Assembly: GCA_019113675.1 (NCBI GenBank)
Contig: DXHA01000027.1
Location: 1-64,000, forward strand
Direction: 5' to 3'
From: Candidatus Yaniella excrementigallinarum
GTDB lineage: Bacteria; Actinomycetota; Actinomycetes; Actinomycetales; Micrococcaceae
DNA: 64,000 nucleotides
In this document: positions 48,974-60,098 of the stretch, one piece after another
Layout of the letters: every line of letters begins with the position of its first letter
How positions within the stretch are numbered: the stretch's first letter is position 1
Translations under genes and position numbers: made by a program
The notes under the pieces: model-generated
The model's input: the letters and a program-made list of their open reading frames with translations, nothing else
Told to the model about the DNA's origin: nothing
The model's database searches: none

Positions 48974-50209
48974 ATGACGACAATGCCGACGAGACCTCGA
49001 TTTTGGTCTGTGCTACTGCAGATACTAGCCATCGCCACTATGGTATTCACAGGCTTGATCGTCAGCGTCCTCGGCGTCATTAGCACTCCGGAAAACTTTG
49101 TTGCTCCGAACATGCAAGAGCTTACTGATCTGGGCGCTATTCGGATGGGACTAGCTATGATGCTGTTGTGCCTAATCCCGTGGTATCGCAAAATTCCGCT
49201 GATACTAGTTATCGCTGGTGGGTTTTATGCTGTGGTCGCCCAGGGCGACCCATACGTGCTCAGTATCGGTTTGACGGTGTGGATTATTCGAGCAAACCAC
49301 CGATGGCAATGGATTATTGCCGGGTGTGGACTGGCTGCAATTGCTATTTCAGTCGGCTGGCAGGCCTATGCTGTTTGGCGTCTTGAAGACTATGCAGAAC
49401 CAGCCGAAGCCATGCTGATTGTCTTCACACTAGGGTTTGGCGCTATCGGATTGGTCTTGTCCATCGCATTACTTATTCGCCAACGTCGCAGAATCAGCCT
49501 GGCCCATGCCGAGGTTGAAGCAGTGGAGCATGATCGAGAAATCATTTCATCACAAATGACGCGGCAAACTGAACGAGAATACCTCGCTAGGGAAGTGCAC
49601 GATACTCTGGCACAGCGGCTGACCGCTTTATCATTGCAGACCGGCCAGATGCAGAAATCTTTGGATACTAATGATGAAACAGAACTAGCGAATGCATTAG
49701 CCGAAACCAAACAGTATTCCGACCAAGCACTGCGTGATCTGCGCTCTCTGGTGACTTCTCTACGAGACCAAGGGGAACTAGAACCCCTTGTCCCAGCTGC
49801 CCCACCAAGTGGTTTTGATGACTTGCGTGCCCTCCTTGAGGATGCCGCCAGCGAGGGCGTAACGATTCATTCACAAATCCTGCTGAATAATTATGATTCA
49901 GCTCCCGAGGAGTTGCAACGAGCCGTAATACGCATCAGCCAAGAGGCATTAACCAATGTGCTGCGCCATAGTGCGGACAATACAGTCCAGCTTCGCATTG
50001 AAGGACAGCCCGGCCAAGAGCTATTTCTTGAGTTCATCAATAGAACGGCCCACAAATCACAATTCCCCGAGGGCAGCGGTACGGGACTACTTGGCATCAA
50101 AGAACGAGCCCACCTGGTAGGTGGTACTGCTGAGCAAAAAACCAGCGACGACCACTTTCTGCTGCAAGTCCACCTGCCATGGCCCGATGAAGCGCTTGCC
50201 GAACGTTAA
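48974..50209 (+). CDS. Sensor histidine kinase (HisKA_3, NarL-partner type)
   Basis: Four to five TMs; LAREVHDTLAQRLTALSLQTGQMQ; GTGLLGIKERAHLVGG. Confidence 0.92.
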   Translation: MTTMPTRPRFWSVLLQILAIATMVFTGLIVSVLGVISTPENFVAPNMQELTDLGAIRMGLAMMLLCLIPWYRKIPLILVIAGGFYAVVAQGDPYVLSIGLTVWIIRANHRWQWIIAGCGLAAIAISVGWQAYAVWRLEDYAEPAEAMLIVFTLGFGAIGLVLSIALLIRQRRRISLAHAEVEAVEHDREIISSQMTRQTEREYLAREVHDTLAQRLTALSLQTGQMQKSLDTNDETELANALAETKQYSDQALRDLRSLVTSLRDQGELEPLVPAAPPSGFDDLRALLEDAASEGVTIHSQILLNNYDSAPEELQRAVIRISQEALTNVLRHSADNTVQLRIEGQPGQELFLEFINRTAHKSQFPEGSGTGLLGIKERAHLVGGTAEQKTSDDHFLLQVHLPWPDEALAER

Positions 50210-50240
50210 GCCCATCTCTTCTCGATGCTAAGCTTTCGGT

Positions 50241-50912
50241 GTGTCTACGAGGGTCTTGATAGTCGATGACGAAACAATGACGCTGCGCAATCTTGCCGCG
50301 ATTGTATCCGAGGATCCTTCGTTGCACGTCGTGGCAACCGCCCAAAATGGTGTCGATGCGCTCCAACAAATACGGGATCAACGACCTCATGTTGTAATCA
50401 TGGATTTATATCTGCCCGGCGAGTTTGATGGGGTCGAAGCGATTCGCCGCATCCAAAACTTATTAGCACCGCCAGTGGTTGTTGCGGCAACAAGTTTTGA
50501 TCTGGAATCGTACACTCGAGGTGCTTTGGACGCCGGCGCCGTCGGCTTCATTTTGAAAAACGACGCCGAGACACTCCTTACTCCAGCAATCCATGCGGCA
50601 GCTGCTGGTGACCCAATCGTTTCCCCACAGACCACAAGCAGACTGATCAAAAATTTTCTGCAGCCCAGTACTGGACCGGAGATCGCTCGAGCCCGAGAAC
50701 GCATTGCAAGCCTTTCCGATCGCGAATTGCAAGTGGCCACTATGATTGGCAACGGCAAGGTATATAAGCAAATTGCTGCGGAACTGCATATTGCCCCAGA
50801 TACCGTCAAATCAACTGTTATGAAGGCGATGCACAAAATTGGGGCCGACAATGGTGCACAGTTAGCCTTCCGGGTAGGACAGGCACGTTTAGATATTGAC
50901 CAGCAACAGTAA
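50241..50912 (+). CDS. NarL/LuxR-type response regulator
   Basis: VLIVDDETMTLRNL, VIMDLYLPG, C-terminal LSDRELQVATMIGNGKVYKQIAAELHIAPDTVKSTVMKAMHKIG. Confidence 0.93.
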   Translation: MSTRVLIVDDETMTLRNLAAIVSEDPSLHVVATAQNGVDALQQIRDQRPHVVIMDLYLPGEFDGVEAIRRIQNLLAPPVVVAATSFDLESYTRGALDAGAVGFILKNDAETLLTPAIHAAAAGDPIVSPQTTSRLIKNFLQPSTGPEIARARERIASLSDRELQVATMIGNGKVYKQIAAELHIAPDTVKSTVMKAMHKIGADNGAQLAFRVGQARLDIDQQQ

Positions 50913-50949
50913 CCGATTTGCAAACCATGGCTTGAAGTCGGTAAAGTAA

Positions 50950-51117
50950 CTTCTACCGAAGACCGCCGGTCGTCGTTTTGCCTGTGTTAAATAGGCTTTA
51001 GACTGTAAAGCTCATATCATGAGCGGCCCGCGCAGGTGAACACGACAGCATAGACCGACTGCGGTATTAAAGCAGTACAGTATCTTTGCGCCCTGTGCAC
51101 CTGCACGGGGCGCTTTT
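50950..51117 (+). ncRNA. L10-type mRNA leader with attenuator-like terminator
   Basis: Terminator GCGCCCTGTGCA-CC-TGCACGGGGCGC-TTTT (51088-51117); upstream GCAGGTG (51032-51038) complementary to CACCTGC (51098-51104). Confidence 0.75.
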
Positions 51118-51157
51118 GTGTTTGAGTGACCGGCATATCCACGAAGGAAGGAGTGCC

Positions 51158-51679
51158 ATGGCGAATGCTGAAAAAGTGGCAGCCGTGGAAGAGCTTACGG
51201 ACCTATTCCGTAACTCATCCTCAGCTGTTGTCACAGAATACCGTGGTCTCACCGTAGAAGAGATCACGGAGTTACGCCGTGATCTGGGTGAGAACGCTAC
51301 TTACGCCGTGGCGAAAAATACGCTGACTGCCATTGCGGCAGAAAAGGCAGGCATTACTGCCCTCGAGGGCAAACTTACCGGTCCTACCGCAATCGCATTC
51401 GTCTCCGGTGAGACCGTAGACGTTGCGAAAGTTGTGCGTGATTTCGCCAAGAAACACAACAAGCTGGTAATCAAGGGTGGCTACATGGAAGGCCAGCCCC
51501 TTGAAGAATCAGATGTTATTCAGCTGGCTGATCTTGAGTCTCGCGAGACTCTGTTGTCGATGATGGCTGGTGCAATGAAAGGCTCCCTATCCAAGGCTGC
51601 CGCAACATTCCAGGCCCCAATCGAAAAAGCTGTTCGCCTCACAGAAGCGTTGCGCGAAAAGCAAGACGAAGCCGCCTAA
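51158..51679 (+). CDS. rplJ: 50S ribosomal protein L10
   Basis: MANAEKVAAVEELTDLFRNSSSAVVTEYRGLTVEEITELRRDL. Confidence 0.98.
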   Translation: MANAEKVAAVEELTDLFRNSSSAVVTEYRGLTVEEITELRRDLGENATYAVAKNTLTAIAAEKAGITALEGKLTGPTAIAFVSGETVDVAKVVRDFAKKHNKLVIKGGYMEGQPLEESDVIQLADLESRETLLSMMAGAMKGSLSKAAATFQAPIEKAVRLTEALREKQDEAA

Positions 51680-51742
51680 TTTTAGGCACCGCGTGTGCCG
51701 TAAACCTCAACACAAGACTTTTACCGCAAAGGAGCCAAGACC

Positions 51743-52129
51743 ATGGCAAAACTGTCCACTGAAGAACTGTTGGATGCTTTCAAAGAGCTGTCCCTGCTAG
51801 AACTGTCCGAATTCATCAAGGCTTTCGAAGAAGAATTCGACGTAACCGCTGCTGCTCCAGTCGCAATGGCTGCTGCCCCAGCAGGTGGCGGCGAAGACAC
51901 TGGTGAAGCTGAAGAGCAGACCGAATTCGACGTTGTTCTCGAATCCGCAGGCGATGCCAAGATCGGTGTTATTAAAGAAGTACGTGCACTGACTTCCCTG
52001 GGTCTGAAAGATGCAAAAGACCTGGTCGATGGTGCTCCAAAGCCTGTTCTGGAAGGCGTCGACAAGGCTGCTGCCGATGCTGCCAAGGAAACTCTGGAAG
52101 GCGCAGGCGCTACCGTTACCCTGAAGTAA
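51743..52129 (+). CDS. rplL: 50S ribosomal protein L7/L12
   Basis: [33 protein letters not shown]-terminal [24 protein letters not shown]. Confidence 0.98.
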   Translation: MAKLSTEELLDAFKELSLLELSEFIKAFEEEFDVTAAAPVAMAAAPAGGGEDTGEAEEQTEFDVVLESAGDAKIGVIKEVRALTSLGLKDAKDLVDGAPKPVLEGVDKAAADAAKETLEGAGATVTLK

Positions 52130-52173
52130 GCTTCAGCTGTATACGGTCAGCATCAGTTCTGATGTAACTTTCG

Positions 52174-52207
52174 TTTCGGCCCCGCTGCATTTGTAGCGGG
52201 GCTGAAA
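52174..52207. terminator. Hairpin terminator between rplL and mobA (convergent)
   Basis: TTTCGGCCCCGCT-GCATTTGT-AGCGGGGCTGAAA with one G-T wobble. Confidence 0.85.
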
Positions 52208-52210
52208 TAT

Positions 52211-52843
52211 TTAACTGACATTTTCAATGCCGGCGTCAATTACATCTTGATACGTATCCAGATCAGTAACAGCGTTAGCTTCGACATCAACCACGCGATA
52301 CTTTATATGGTTGAGCGTTTGCATAATCCCAGCATCCAGCACACGTTTGGCAAATAATTGCTCAGCAACACAACGTGGCCAATAAGAGAAAAGAGGCTGC
52401 AATTTGCCGGCGGACCGCGCAATGGCTACTTGTGTTCTCTGCAGGTCATCCAAGTGATGCTCAACCAGATGTTCGATACCCTCGCCGATAAACGGCATAT
52501 CAGCGCCAAACAGAAAAACACCTTCGGTGGGCGAAGCCGGCCCGAACCGTTGGGTGAAATGCCGTAGGCCCGCTTGCACCGCCATATATGGTCCAGATTG
52601 TGGAGGATCTTCAAAGACCGTGGGGATGCTTCCGGTCGGCAGCGTATCGGGTCCAACAACAACCGTCTGTTCGGCGGACACCCATTGTGTCACTTCGTTT
52701 ATGACTCGCGTAATGACGCGTTTTCCCTCCAGCACCAGCAGCGGTTTATCCTGCATGGATCTGGGGCTGGTTTTATGGAGTCGTGATGATTTACCGCCAG
52801 CAAGAATGATCGCGAAAAGCGCTGGATCTTTCGGCGGGTTCAT
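52211..52843 (-). CDS. mobA: Molybdenum cofactor guanylyltransferase-like (MobA)
   Basis: FAIILAGGKSSRLHKTSPRSMQDKPLLVLEGKRVI; FLFGADMPFIGEGIEHLV. Confidence 0.87.
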   Translation of the reverse strand: MNPPKDPALFAIILAGGKSSRLHKTSPRSMQDKPLLVLEGKRVITRVINEVTQWVSAEQTVVVGPDTLPTGSIPTVFEDPPQSGPYMAVQAGLRHFTQRFGPASPTEGVFLFGADMPFIGEGIEHLVEHHLDDLQRTQVAIARSAGKLQPLFSYWPRCVAEQLFAKRVLDAGIMQTLNHIKYRVVDVEANAVTDLDTYQDVIDAGIENVS

Positions 52844-52845
52844 GG

Positions 52846-53868
52846 TTAGCCACCGATGGCGCTCATGGTACGCTCTGGCTGCACAAAACCAGGCATGCCT
52901 AAACCAGTCTTTGTCTGCCCGTGGGCTTTAGGCTTGTGCCACATTGCCTGGCGCCAGGCATCAGCAATCGCCTCATCAGAGGAACCATCACGTAGTAGGT
53001 CCATCAGATCAGTCTCCGTATGGGAGAACAAACAAGAACGGATTTTTGCGTCCGCGGTAATTCGGGTACGCGAGCATTCCGAACAGAAAGGTTCTGTCAC
53101 CGAAGCGATAATGCCAACGGTGCCTAATAGTCGGCCGCTGGAGGGCTCGGTGACGTTGAAAAGTTCTGCCGGTGCCGACCCCCGTGGCTCTTCGTGTGGT
53201 GTTAATGTGTATCTTTGAGAAATCTGGTCTCGGATCTCCTGTGCTGTGACCATATTGGCTCGAGTCCAATTATGGTCAGCATCCAAGGGCATCTGTTCAA
53301 TGAAACGTAGCTTATAGCCATGCTCCAGTGTCCAAGTAAGTAATTCGGTGGCCTCATGATCGTTGATGCCACGCAACAGCACCGCATTGATCTTGATCGG
53401 GGATAGACCAGCTGCCTTGGCAGAATGTAAGCCGGACAGTACCTTGGTCAGCCGATCACGCCGAGTAATCTTGGCAAAGGTTTCTGGGCACACCGTATCT
53501 AACGAAACATTGATTCGGCTTAGGCCAGCGGATACAAGGTCATCGATCTTGCGCTCAAGGTTGATGCCGTTGGTCGTCATCGATAAATCGACCTGGGGAT
53601 GACGGGTATGTATCCCGTCGAGGATATCTACCAGATCGGCCCGAACTAGTGGTTCCCCGCCGGTAAATCGAATCTCTTCGATGCCTAAGTGGCTGATAGC
53701 AATATCGGCCAAACGAACGATTTCGTGTCCGGCCAGCATGTCATCCTTTTTCAACCAATCGAGGCCTTCTGCCGGCATGCAATAACGGCAGCGCAGATTG
53801 CATTTATCAATTAACGACATACGAAGGTCGGTGGCGGTACGGCCGAACTGATCAATCAAGCCTGACAA
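52846..53868 (-). CDS. moaA: GTP 3',8-cyclase
   Basis: LRMSLIDKCNLRCRYCMPAEG radical-SAM motif; second cysteine cluster FCSECSRTRITADAKIRSCLF; C-terminal GG. Confidence 0.96.
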   Translation of the reverse strand: MSGLIDQFGRTATDLRMSLIDKCNLRCRYCMPAEGLDWLKKDDMLAGHEIVRLADIAISHLGIEEIRFTGGEPLVRADLVDILDGIHTRHPQVDLSMTTNGINLERKIDDLVSAGLSRINVSLDTVCPETFAKITRRDRLTKVLSGLHSAKAAGLSPIKINAVLLRGINDHEATELLTWTLEHGYKLRFIEQMPLDADHNWTRANMVTAQEIRDQISQRYTLTPHEEPRGSAPAELFNVTEPSSGRLLGTVGIIASVTEPFCSECSRTRITADAKIRSCLFSHTETDLMDLLRDGSSDEAIADAWRQAMWHKPKAHGQTKTGLGMPGFVQPERTMSAIGG

Positions 53869-53881
53869 TGACTGCTCCTAG

Positions 53882-53903
53882 CCGTATAAACCAAGGTATA
53901 CGG
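53882..53903. promoter_or_regulatory. Inverted repeat CCGTATA-N8-TATACGG in moaA/moaC divergent promoter region
   Basis: CCGTATA-AACCAAGG-TATACGG by inspection. Confidence 0.45.
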
Positions 53904-53977
53904 AATGTTGCGAACGTAAACTGGAGTGTAGATTTATAGTTAGTCTAGACCCTCAGTTTTGTGGGCGAAAGGGATCG

Positions 53978-54475
53978 ATGGAGCAAAAACTAAGCCACGT
54001 TCGTGCCGATGGTTCCGCGCATATGGTAGACGTTACCGAAAAAAATACCACGTCAAGATCTTCTCGTGCGCAAGCCCTGGTGCAGACACGTTCCGAAGTC
54101 GTGCAATTAATTATGGATGCCGGACTGCCAAAAGGTGATGCATTGCCCGTCGCGCGGGTAGCGGGCATTATGGCTGCGAAAAAGACTTGGGAAACCATCC
54201 CGTTATGCCATCCGATCCCACTAGGCAGGATCACGGTAGATTTCGAAGCTGACACTGATGCCGGTGTATTGCGAGTGCTTACGCTGGTAAAAACCACTGG
54301 AGTAACCGGGGTGGAGATGGAAGCACTGTCTGCCGCTTCCACAGCTGCGTTGACGGTCTACGACATGATTAAAGCCGTGGATGCCCGTGCGGTGCTGACT
54401 GATATTAAAGTGCTAGAGAAAACCGGCGGGAAATCTGGCGACTGGACTGCCGAGCCGGCCGGAGAGACCCCATGA
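53978..54475 (+). CDS. moaC: Cyclic pyranopterin monophosphate synthase
   Basis: [43 protein letters not shown]. Confidence 0.96.
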   Translation: MEQKLSHVRADGSAHMVDVTEKNTTSRSSRAQALVQTRSEVVQLIMDAGLPKGDALPVARVAGIMAAKKTWETIPLCHPIPLGRITVDFEADTDAGVLRVLTLVKTTGVTGVEMEALSAASTAALTVYDMIKAVDARAVLTDIKVLEKTGGKSGDWTAEPAGETP

Positions 54476-56271
54476 CTATGACCTCGCAAACCTATGCTGC
54501 AACGCTTGGACATTTTTTGGCTGAAACGGTGGGCAAACTGCCCGATGTCACCGTCCCGATATCGCAAGCCCAGGGCCACCGTTTAGCTGCTGATTTAGTC
54601 ACTCAGCATCCGTCACCTCGGTTTGATAATTCTCAAATGGATGGGTACGGCATCGGATACGCCAATGTGGCAGGGGGGCGCTTCCGTGTGGGCCCGGATG
54701 TACCTGCCGGTACTGATCCCAACGAGATATACCACTACGGAGTAAATGGCTATGGCCATGACACTGCGGTTCCGATTATGACCGGGGCTAAAATCCCTGA
54801 AGATGTAGTCGCGATCGTTCCGGTTGAACAAGCAGACCCTGCCAGATTTGTTAACACCGGCGATTACGTACAGCTGCCCGCTGTAGAGGTAGGCAGTTTT
54901 ATTCGCCCAGCCGGTGGCGATATGCAGCCCGGAACGCTGTTGGCTCGCAGCGGTAGCGTCATTGATGCAACGCTAATTGCTACTGCCGCGTCCCAGGGTA
55001 TTAGTGAACTGACGGTCAAGGCTCGGCCACGTATTGCTGTGGTTGCTGGCGGCGACGAAGTAGTCACCGGTGGTCGCCCTGTAGCCGCTAAGATTTTCGA
55101 CGCCAACACGCCCTTGGTTTTGGCGATGGGGACTACGCATCAGATGGATATTGTGGCCACCGCGTCGACAACCGATGAATTGCGACAATTCCGTTCGGTA
55201 TTGGACCGGCTAATCGCCGAACACGCACCACACCTGATTTTAACCTCTGGCGGCATCTCTGAAGGCAAATACGAAGTTGTGCGCCAATTATTGGAACGCC
55301 TTGATACCTTTTGGGTCGGCAAAGTAGAACAGCAACCAGGCGGCCCCCAAGGCTATGGTTTATATGGTTCCACACCGATTATTGCGCTGCCCGGCAATCC
55401 CATTTCCACCATGGTCTCGATGCGTATGCTTGTACTTCCCGCGCTGTGGCAAGCTTTTAACTCTGGTTACCAACCGGTTGCAATCCAAGCGCGGATAAAC
55501 GATAAGGTAACTGGCTTACCGAATAAAACCCAGTATCGCAGAGCAATTGTGGGTCTGCATGGATCAGAAGTCATCGCTCAAATCCACGGAGCAGCCGGTT
55601 CACACCTGCTGGCTCAAGCCGTTGGTACCAATGCGCTGATAGAAATTCCTCCGTTAGCACGGTTCGCGGCCGGAGATACAGTGACCGCTCATGTTTTTGC
55701 AGATACTTCTTTGGACAGGGAGGTACAGCCACTGGTAGTTGCCCCAAGGCGGCATGAGCAGCCCAACTTCGAACATGAGGCACCGGAACAGACCGCTTTA
55801 GTGATTGTAGCTTCGACGCGTGCCGCAGGGGGAGTATATCGTGATGAAGCTGGTCCACAACTTGTGAAATGGTTGCAATCCAAAGGCTTTCAAACACCAG
55901 AGGCTTTAGTGGTAGCGGACCATGATCTGGAAGCCACACTAAAAAGTTTGGTCGCAGGGGAGAGGGGCCCATTACCCGATGTAGTGATCACCAGTGGCGG
56001 AACCGGTATATCACCAACCGATCAAACAGTGGACGTCATTGAGCCATATTTAGACCAGCAGCTGCCAAACGTTATGACGGCGATTCTCCAAGAGGGGCTA
56101 GAATCCACCCCACATGCAGCGCTATCGCGTGGCATTGCTGGACTTATCGATAAAACTTTTATTGTGACACTGCCTGGCTCGCTGGGAGGGGTTCGGGACG
56201 GCATTACCGTGCTCGATACGCTCATCGACCATGTTGTGGAACAAATTCGTGGGAAAGATCATCAACGATAA
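54472..56271 (+). CDS. MoeA-MogA fusion (molybdopterin molybdotransferase + molybdopterin adenylyltransferase)
   Basis: MoeA part: [23 protein letters not shown]-like [20 protein letters not shown]-terminal MogA part: [35 protein letters not shown]. Confidence 0.92.
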   Translation: MTMTSQTYAATLGHFLAETVGKLPDVTVPISQAQGHRLAADLVTQHPSPRFDNSQMDGYGIGYANVAGGRFRVGPDVPAGTDPNEIYHYGVNGYGHDTAVPIMTGAKIPEDVVAIVPVEQADPARFVNTGDYVQLPAVEVGSFIRPAGGDMQPGTLLARSGSVIDATLIATAASQGISELTVKARPRIAVVAGGDEVVTGGRPVAAKIFDANTPLVLAMGTTHQMDIVATASTTDELRQFRSVLDRLIAEHAPHLILTSGGISEGKYEVVRQLLERLDTFWVGKVEQQPGGPQGYGLYGSTPIIALPGNPISTMVSMRMLVLPALWQAFNSGYQPVAIQARINDKVTGLPNKTQYRRAIVGLHGSEVIAQIHGAAGSHLLAQAVGTNALIEIPPLARFAAGDTVTAHVFADTSLDREVQPLVVAPRRHEQPNFEHEAPEQTALVIVASTRAAGGVYRDEAGPQLVKWLQSKGFQTPEALVVADHDLEATLKSLVAGERGPLPDVVITSGGTGISPTDQTVDVIEPYLDQQLPNVMTAILQEGLESTPHAALSRGIAGLIDKTFIVTLPGSLGGVRDGITVLDTLIDHVVEQIRGKDHQR

Positions 56272-56537
56272 GAGAGATCCGTCATATTCGGCCGCGCCTA
56301 CTGGACAAGCCTTGATGCGTCAAGCTAGAGTAGTAGTTTGCGTATCCCTGTTTCCAGTTCGATAGTGGTGTTACTGACTCTGAGTGTCAGATAATGCCAT
56401 CTCCACAGGATCATACACAAGAACGGTTGACCTTCATATAGCGGTGGGTCTCGTGTCTTACACAATGTGGCGTATTTGGAAAGTACTACAGGGACGGCGT
56501 ACAGATAAACCTTGGAAGGTCTGTGAAAGGATCGCTG

Positions 56538-59500
56538 TTGGTCGCTTCTAGCACCTCTGACAACACAACCGCTACAAACTATCGACATGGCTCTTCGTCC
56601 GGTCGTATTTCTTTTGCGAAGATTGCTGAGCCTCTTGAAGTGCCCGATCTTCTCGCCCTGCAGACAGAGTCATTTGACCGTCTGGTTGGTAACGAGCGCT
56701 GGGCTGAGCAGGTCGCACACGCACAAGAAATCGGCGACGATTCGGTAGTCACAACTTCGGGCTTGGGTGAGATCTTTGAGGAAATCTCACCAATCGAAGA
56801 TTATCAGGGCACCATGTCCTTGTCGTTTGCTGACCCAGAATTCTCTGACCCGAAAATGGGTGCTGAGGAAGCAAAGGAACGGGACGCCTCATACGCTGCA
56901 CCGCTGTATGTAAAAGCCGAGTTCATGAACTACAACACCGGCGAAATTAAGCAGCAGACCGTATTCATGGGCGACTTCCCGCTGATGACCGATGAAGGTA
57001 CCTTCATCATCAACGGTACCGAACGCGTCGTCGTCTCCCAGCTCGTCCGTTCTCCGGGTGCTTACTTTGAGCGCACCCCGGACAAAACTACCGATAAGGA
57101 TATCTATACTGCGCGGATCATCCCATCTCGCGGTGCTTGGTTCGAATTAGAAATTGACCGCCGTGATCAGGTTTCGGTTCGTTTAGACCGTCGACGCAAA
57201 CAACCGGTCACCGTGCTACTGAAAGCCTTGGGCTGGACCGAAGCTCGCATTCGTGAAGAGTTCGGCCAGTATGACTCCATGATGCTGACTCTTGAAAAAG
57301 ATGGCATCGAAGACCAGGACGAAGCGCTTAAAGATATCTACCGCAAGTTGCGTCCAGGTGAACCCGTCTCGGTTGATGCAGCGCAAAACTTGCTGGCAAA
57401 CCTTTACTTCACTGAACGGCGCTACGATCTTGCCAAAGTGGGCCGTTACAAACTGAACCGTAAACTTGGTGTCGACGCCCCACTGTCAGATCCTTCGTCC
57501 CTGGTGCTTACCGAAGAAGATGTCACACAGATGGTGCACTTCATTGTTGGTCTGCACGCCGGTAATTCCAGCATCAAAGGCACACGCAAGGGTGAAGAAA
57601 TCGATGTTCCGGTAGAAGTCGATGACATCGACCACTTCGGTAACCGCCGCATCCGTGCTGTCGGTGAACTGATCGAAAACCAGATTCGCACCGGCCTGTC
57701 CCGTATGGAACGTGTGGTCCGTGAACGCATGACCACCCAAGACGTTGAGGCTATCACGCCTCAGACATTGATCAACATCCGTCCGGTCGTTGCTGCTATT
57801 CGGGAATTCTTCGGAACCTCACAGCTGTCGCAGTTTATGGACCAGGGCAACCCCTTGGCTGGACTAACACACAAACGTCGTCTGTCAGCACTTGGTCCCG
57901 GTGGTCTCTCCCGCGATCGTGCAGGTATGGAAGTTCGTGACGTTCACCCATCGCACTACGGTCGTATGTGTCCTATTGAAACTCCGGAAGGTCCAAACAT
58001 TGGCCTGATCGGCTCGATGGCAACCTACGGTCGCATCAATGCGTTTGGTTTTATTGAAACCCCATACCGTAAAGTCGTCGATAATAAAGTCACCGACATT
58101 GTGGAATACCTGACTGCCGATGATGAGCTGCACGTCCAAATCGCGCAGGCCAACGCAGTCCTAAACGAGGACGGCTCGTTTGCTGAAGAACTGGTCATGT
58201 CCCGCCAGCGTGGCGGCGATGGTGAACCAGTTCTGGCGGAGCCATCCGATATTGACTACATGGACGTATCGCCACGTCAAATGGTGTCGGCTGCAACCGC
58301 CTTGATTCCATTTTTGGAGCACGACGATGCTAACCGTGCGCTTATGGGTGCTAACATGCAGCGTCAAGCTGTGCCGCTTATTGAGTCTGAAGCACCACTG
58401 GTGGGTACCGGCATGGAAAAACCCATTGCTATTGACGCCGGTGATTCTATTACCGCCCAGAAGCCTGGTGTAGTAACTGAGGTCGCAGCTGACATGGTTA
58501 CTGTTATGGAAGACGAAGGTAGCACTCGTCACTACCCGGTCTATAAGTTCCAACGCTCAAACACGGGCAACGCTTACAACCAGGTTGTACGAGTATCCGA
58601 AGGCGAACGCGTTGAATTCGGTGCGGTTATAGCAGATGGTCCGGCCACCGATAACGGCGAATTGGCTCTTGGTAAGAACCTGCTAGTGGCATTTATGCCG
58701 TGGGAAGGTTTGAACTTCGAGGACGCTATCATCGTTTCACAACGCATGGTCTCAGACGATGTGCTGACTTCGATTCACATCGAAGAATACGAAGTCGATG
58801 CGCGTGATACCAAACTTGGTGCTGAGGAAATTACTCGCGACATTCCAAACGTTTCCGATGAAGTGCTGTCACAGCTTGATGAGCGGGGCATTATCCACAT
58901 CGGTGCCGAAGTGGAAGCCGGCGATATCCTGGTCGGTCGTGTAACGCCGAAGGGCGAAACCGAACTGACACCAGAAGAGCGCCTACTGCGTGCTATCTTC
59001 GGTGAAAAGTCCAAGGAAGTCCGTGACACCTCTTTGAAGGTGCCACACGGTGAATCCGGAACCGTCATCGGAGTACGGATCTTCGACCGCGACGAAGATG
59101 ATGAACTACCAGCCGGTGTTAACCAGCTTGTTCGTGTCTACGTTGCCCAGAAGCGTAAAATCACTGACGGCGACAAGATGGCTGGCCGTCACGGGAACAA
59201 AGGTGTTATCGCCAAGATCTTGCCCGTGGAAGACATGCCATTCCTCGCTGATGGTACCCCGATTGATATGATCCTCAACCCGTTGGGTGTGCCCGGCCGT
59301 ATGAACCTTGGTCAGGTCATGGAACTGCACCTTGGTTGGGCTGCCGCCAACGGTTGGAAGATTGAAGGGGCACCAGAGTTCCTTGAGAAACTACCAAATC
59401 TACCGCGCGAAACCGGACCAGTAAATGTGGCAACACCAGTTTTCGACGGTGCAGAAGCCGAAGAAGTCACTGGACTGCTAGACCACGTTAACCCAACCCG

Positions 59501-60044
59501 TGATGGTGAACGCCTCATGGGCAATGACGGTAAGGCACTGTTGTTTGACGGACGCTCTGGGGAACCATTCCCAGAACATATTTCCGTTGGCTACATGTAC
59601 ATGCTCAAACTTCACCACCTGGTCGACGATAAGATTCACGCACGCTCGACCGGCCCGTACTCGATGATCACCCAGCAGCCTCTGGGTGGTAAAGCACAGT
59701 TCGGTGGCCAGCGTTTTGGCGAGATGGAAGTTTGGGCTCTGGAAGCCTACGGCGCCGCATACACCCTGCAGGAACTGCTCACCCACAAATCTGACGACGT
59801 CCACGGCCGTGTTAAGGTCTATGAGGCAATTGTCAAAGGGGAAAACATCCCTGAACCGGGTGTGCCAGAATCCTTCAAGGTTCTGATCAAAGAAATGCAG
59901 TCGCTATGCCTCAACGTGGAAGTACTTTCCGCTGACGGTCAATCTATTGAAATGCGTGACTCGGATGAAGATTCATTCCGTGCTGCTGAAGAACTAGGCA
60001 TCGATCTTTCCCGATCCGAACCCAGTTCGGTAGAAGAAGTCTAA
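56538..60044 (+). CDS. rpoB: DNA-directed RNA polymerase subunit beta
   Basis: [40 protein letters not shown]; start likely TTG 56538 (MVASSTS) with AAAGGA upstream; alternative GTG 56523. Confidence 0.98.
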   Translation: MVASSTSDNTTATNYRHGSSSGRISFAKIAEPLEVPDLLALQTESFDRLVGNERWAEQVAHAQEIGDDSVVTTSGLGEIFEEISPIEDYQGTMSLSFADPEFSDPKMGAEEAKERDASYAAPLYVKAEFMNYNTGEIKQQTVFMGDFPLMTDEGTFIINGTERVVVSQLVRSPGAYFERTPDKTTDKDIYTARIIPSRGAWFELEIDRRDQVSVRLDRRRKQPVTVLLKALGWTEARIREEFGQYDSMMLTLEKDGIEDQDEALKDIYRKLRPGEPVSVDAAQNLLANLYFTERRYDLAKVGRYKLNRKLGVDAPLSDPSSLVLTEEDVTQMVHFIVGLHAGNSSIKGTRKGEEIDVPVEVDDIDHFGNRRIRAVGELIENQIRTGLSRMERVVRERMTTQDVEAITPQTLINIRPVVAAIREFFGTSQLSQFMDQGNPLAGLTHKRRLSALGPGGLSRDRAGMEVRDVHPSHYGRMCPIETPEGPNIGLIGSMATYGRINAFGFIETPYRKVVDNKVTDIVEYLTADDELHVQIAQANAVLNEDGSFAEELVMSRQRGGDGEPVLAEPSDIDYMDVSPRQMVSAATALIPFLEHDDANRALMGANMQRQAVPLIESEAPLVGTGMEKPIAIDAGDSITAQKPGVVTEVAADMVTVMEDEGSTRHYPVYKFQRSNTGNAYNQVVRVSEGERVEFGAVIADGPATDNGELALGKNLLVAFMPWEGLNFEDAIIVSQRMVSDDVLTSIHIEEYEVDARDTKLGAEEITRDIPNVSDEVLSQLDERGIIHIGAEVEAGDILVGRVTPKGETELTPEERLLRAIFGEKSKEVRDTSLKVPHGESGTVIGVRIFDRDEDDELPAGVNQLVRVYVAQKRKITDGDKMAGRHGNKGVIAKILPVEDMPFLADGTPIDMILNPLGVPGRMNLGQVMELHLGWAAANGWKIEGAPEFLEKLPNLPRETGPVNVATPVFDGAEAEEVTGLLDHVNPTRDGERLMGNDGKALLFDGRSGEPFPEHISVGYMYMLKLHHLVDDKIHARSTGPYSMITQQPLGGKAQFGGQRFGEMEVWALEAYGAAYTLQELLTHKSDDVHGRVKVYEAIVKGENIPEPGVPESFKVLIKEMQSLCLNVEVLSADGQSIEMRDSDEDSFRAAEELGIDLSRSEPSSVEEV

Positions 60045-60098
60045 GTTCACAACACAAATTAGTCTTTATCCATTTTAGAACCAGGAGTTCATCGGACT

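Noticed and set aside
53869-53977. Possible Moco riboswitch upstream of moaA/moaC
   Set aside because: Intergenic space is only about 109 nt shared by two divergent promoters, and I see no matching multistem fold; only a short inverted repeat.
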